Shown here: positions 54,549 through 55,766 of the stretch, piece by piece
How positions within the stretch are numbered: position 1 is the first letter of the stretch
Layout: each line of letters begins with the position of its first letter
DNA from: Fortiea sp. LEGE XX443
Lineage (GTDB): Bacteria; Cyanobacteriota; Cyanobacteriia; Cyanobacteriales; Nostocaceae
Direction: 5' to 3'
DNA: 55,766 bases
Assembly (NCBI RefSeq): GCF_015206815.1
Contig: NZ_JADEXZ010000033.1
Coordinates: 1 to 55,766 of the forward strand
The notes under the pieces: model-generated
The model's database searches: none
What the model saw: only the letters and a program-made list of their open reading frames with translations
Told to the model about the DNA's origin: nothing
Program-made: the position numbers and the translations under genes

Positions 54549-55211
54549 TCAATTCTTGCGTGCCAAGGTTAATCCATCTGCAATTGGGATTAAACTGAGA
54601 GTCACTCGTGAATCTTGATGCAGCTTTTGATTAAACGCACGGATTTTTTTGGTGCGGTTGTCTTGTATTTGAGTATCTGCAACTCTACCCGACCATAAAA
54701 CATTATCAATAGCAATCAATCCACCCGATCGCACTAGTTGTAGCGATCGCTCATAATAGTCATCATAGCTGCTTTTATCAGCATCGATAAACGCAAAATC
54801 AAAAGTTTCTGCCTCACCATCTGCTAACAGTCGGTCTAAAGTCTGCATTGCTGGGGCGATATGTAAATCGATTTTCTCGGCTACTCCTGCTTGTTGCCAA
54901 TAACGCCGAGCGATCGCGGTAAACTCTTCACTAATATCACAAGCTACGACTTTGCCTATTTTTGGCAGCGCTAACGCCACTACTAAAGCACTGTAGCCAG
55001 TAAATACCCCAATTTCTAAAGTTTTTTTCGCACCGATTAACTGCACTAGCAAAGCCATAAACTGCCCTTGTTCTGGTGCAATCTGCATCCTTCCCATCGG
55101 ATATTGAGCGGTTTCTTGGCGTAATTGCGTCAAAATTTCCGCTTCGCGCACAGAAACAGAAAGCAAATATTCGTATAAATTTGGTTCTAAACCCAAAGTT
55201 TGAGTAGTCAT
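54549..55211 (-). CDS. SAM-dependent O-methyltransferase (caffeoyl-CoA type)
   Basis: A 220-residue enzyme of O-methyltransferase family 3. SAM loop LEIGVFTGYSALVVALALP, metal/substrate segment FDFAFIDADKSSYDDYYERS, and LIAIDNVLWSGRVAD. Cation-dependent; in cyanobacteria these act on small phenolics or unknown substrates. The gene is directly downstream of the 21-bp palindromic array on its upstream side. Confidence 0.9.
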   Translation of the reverse strand: MTTQTLGLEPNLYEYLLSVSVREAEILTQLRQETAQYPMGRMQIAPEQGQFMALLVQLIGAKKTLEIGVFTGYSALVVALALPKIGKVVACDISEEFTAIARRYWQQAGVAEKIDLHIAPAMQTLDRLLADGEAETFDFAFIDADKSSYDDYYERSLQLVRSGGLIAIDNVLWSGRVADTQIQDNRTKKIRAFNQKLHQDSRVTLSLIPIADGLTLARKN

Positions 55212-55268
55212 CTCGATTCAGTAATTTGATTATTAGAAGAGAAGATGTTTTAAAAGTCTTCTTGTTAG

Positions 55269-55415
55269 TGCAATCACATTGCAGGGCGATGCAATGCCAT
55301 TGTGAGGTAATGCAATGCCATTGCAAAGCAAAGCAATCACATTGCAGAATGATGCAATCACAATGTGAGGCAAAGCAATAGTATTGCAGGGCGATGCAAT
55401 CACATTGCAATACTA
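55269..55415. repeat. Seven-unit 21-bp palindromic minisatellite
   Basis: Seven contiguous 21-bp units (55269-55289, then every 21 bp to 55395-55415) of pattern TGCAATCACATTGCAGGGCG plus A. The core TGCAAT-CAC-ATTGCA is a palindrome, so each unit can fold as a small hairpin. Units differ at a few places. Ends about 58 bp upstream of the O-methyltransferase start. Confidence 0.9.
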
Positions 55416-55469
55416 TTGCCAATTAAGGGACTTGTGTGTATACCGTAGCTCAAAGATTTGCAGGAAGCC

Positions 55470-55599
55470 TAAGTAGAAAGGTGCAAATAAACCGAACTAT
55501 GTAACGGAAAGTAAAGTAGCTTGAAAACCTCTTCCCTTCTGCCTTCTGCCCTCTGCCTCCTGCCTTGTCATAACGACAATTTTAGCACCGACCTACTTA
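55470..55599 (+). repeat. Dispersed element, copy 3 of 3
   Basis: Related to 23251-23376 and 36237-36359; starts TAAGTAGAAAGGTGCAAATA and ends CACCGACCTACTTA. Lies between the minisatellite and the IS end. Confidence 0.85.
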
Positions 55600-55639
55600 C
55601 CCTTATTCGCAGTTTGAGGCAATTTGAATATTTCTTTTT

Positions 55640-55766
55640 AGAGGGTGTTTGAAAAGTTTTGAGTGGTGAAATTTTATGCCAATCGCCTCACCATGATCCG
55701 GATCATGGCAAGGTAAATAAACGTCTCCGATGTTTCGGGCAATAACTCATAATCTCGAACTAATCG
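55640..55766 (-). mobile_element. End of an IS5-type insertion sequence (partial)
   Basis: AGAGGGTGTTTGAAAAGTTT at about 55640 matches the kind of terminal repeat seen in cyanobacterial IS5-family elements, and the transposase 3' end lies just inside. The rest of the element is beyond the window edge. Confidence 0.75.
55674..55766 (-). CDS. Transposase C-terminus, IS5 family (partial)
   Basis: Read on the minus strand, 30 codons and a stop: RLVRDYELLPETSETFIYLA, then MIRIMVRRLA-stop. The pattern ETSETFIYLAMIRIMVRRLA is the C-terminal end of IS5-type DDE transposases. 5' part is outside the window. A decayed relative of the same end is at 16941-17030. Confidence 0.85.
   Translation of the reverse strand, partial: RLVRDYELLPETSETFIYLAMIRIMVRRLA

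Noticed and set aside
55269-55415. CRISPR array
   Set aside because: Units follow each other without spacers, the period is only 21 bp and no cas gene is in the window.
54937-55422. 161-codon frame rich in Cys and Gln on the minus strand
   Set aside because: Its N-terminal half is translated minisatellite and its second half is an out-of-frame shadow of the O-methyltransferase gene.

Overview
The window looks like a piece of a filamentous, Nostoc/Anabaena-like cyanobacterial chromosome. HIP1-type sites (GCGATCGC) are dense, photosystem II genes (psbH, psbN, a Psb35-like gene) are present, an RNA-recognition-motif gene sits next to rpsU, XisH/XisI homologues occur, and the spacers are full of short dispersed and heptameric repeats typical of that group. 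No rRNA or tRNA gene and no CRISPR array was seen.

Layout. (1) 0.3-10.5 kb: a leftward operon for a phage-tail-like contractile injection system (CIS). It encodes a gp25-like baseplate wedge protein, a gpJ-like baseplate protein, a gpI-like tail protein, a DUF4159-like protein, then two large single-pass membrane proteins built from Ig-like domains (one with a WD40 propeller, one with an N-terminal winged helix and a Pro-rich tail). Sheath and tube genes are not in view. The membrane proteins fit the idea of a membrane-anchored CIS such as the thylakoid-anchored type described in multicellular cyanobacteria; that link is inference. (2) 10.8-16.4 kb: housekeeping genes, namely rsmB, a TerB-like gene, a Psb35-like gene, a BlaI-M56 regulator/protease pair, a Uma2-like nuclease and a ComB-like phosphatase. 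(3) 16.4-23.8 kb: an accessory stretch with an IS5-type transposase remnant, two related ribbon-helix-helix proteins facing each other, a heme-oxygenase-like diiron protein followed by a small repeat-bearing peptide, a MITE with a 10-bp target duplication, and an HTH-NB-ARC-WD40 STAND protein with 14 WD40 repeats.

(4) 23.8-33.3 kb: a mechanosensitive-channel-like protein, an SRPBCC protein, two coupled small proteins, a PlsC-like acyltransferase, two unknown genes, and a GH38 alpha-mannosidase that carries two dispersed repeats in frame. (5) 33.4-45.3 kb: psbN/psbH, tatA, pth, rpsU (first copy), rsmI, a PfkB kinase, a CysQ-like phosphatase, an rbp-rpsU (second copy) locus with a hairpin over the rbp Shine-Dalgarno site, a lipoprotein, an HMA-like/PAP2 protein, and an AtzG-AtzE amidase pair. 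(6) 45.4-55.8 kb: XisI-XisH, a secreted protein, a large outer-membrane beta-barrel candidate, a small double-glycine-leader peptide, an SDR enzyme, mnmE, an O-methyltransferase with a 7 x 21-bp palindromic minisatellite upstream, and the end of an IS5-type insertion sequence at the right edge.

The strongest candidates for something little described are the CIS membrane-anchor genes, the diiron-protein/repeat-peptide pair at 17.9-19.2 kb, the double-glycine peptide at 51.6 kb and the hairpin-controlled rbp leader. Several small real genes (psbN, first rpsU, a 50-aa ribbon-helix-helix protein) were found by reading the sequence directly.
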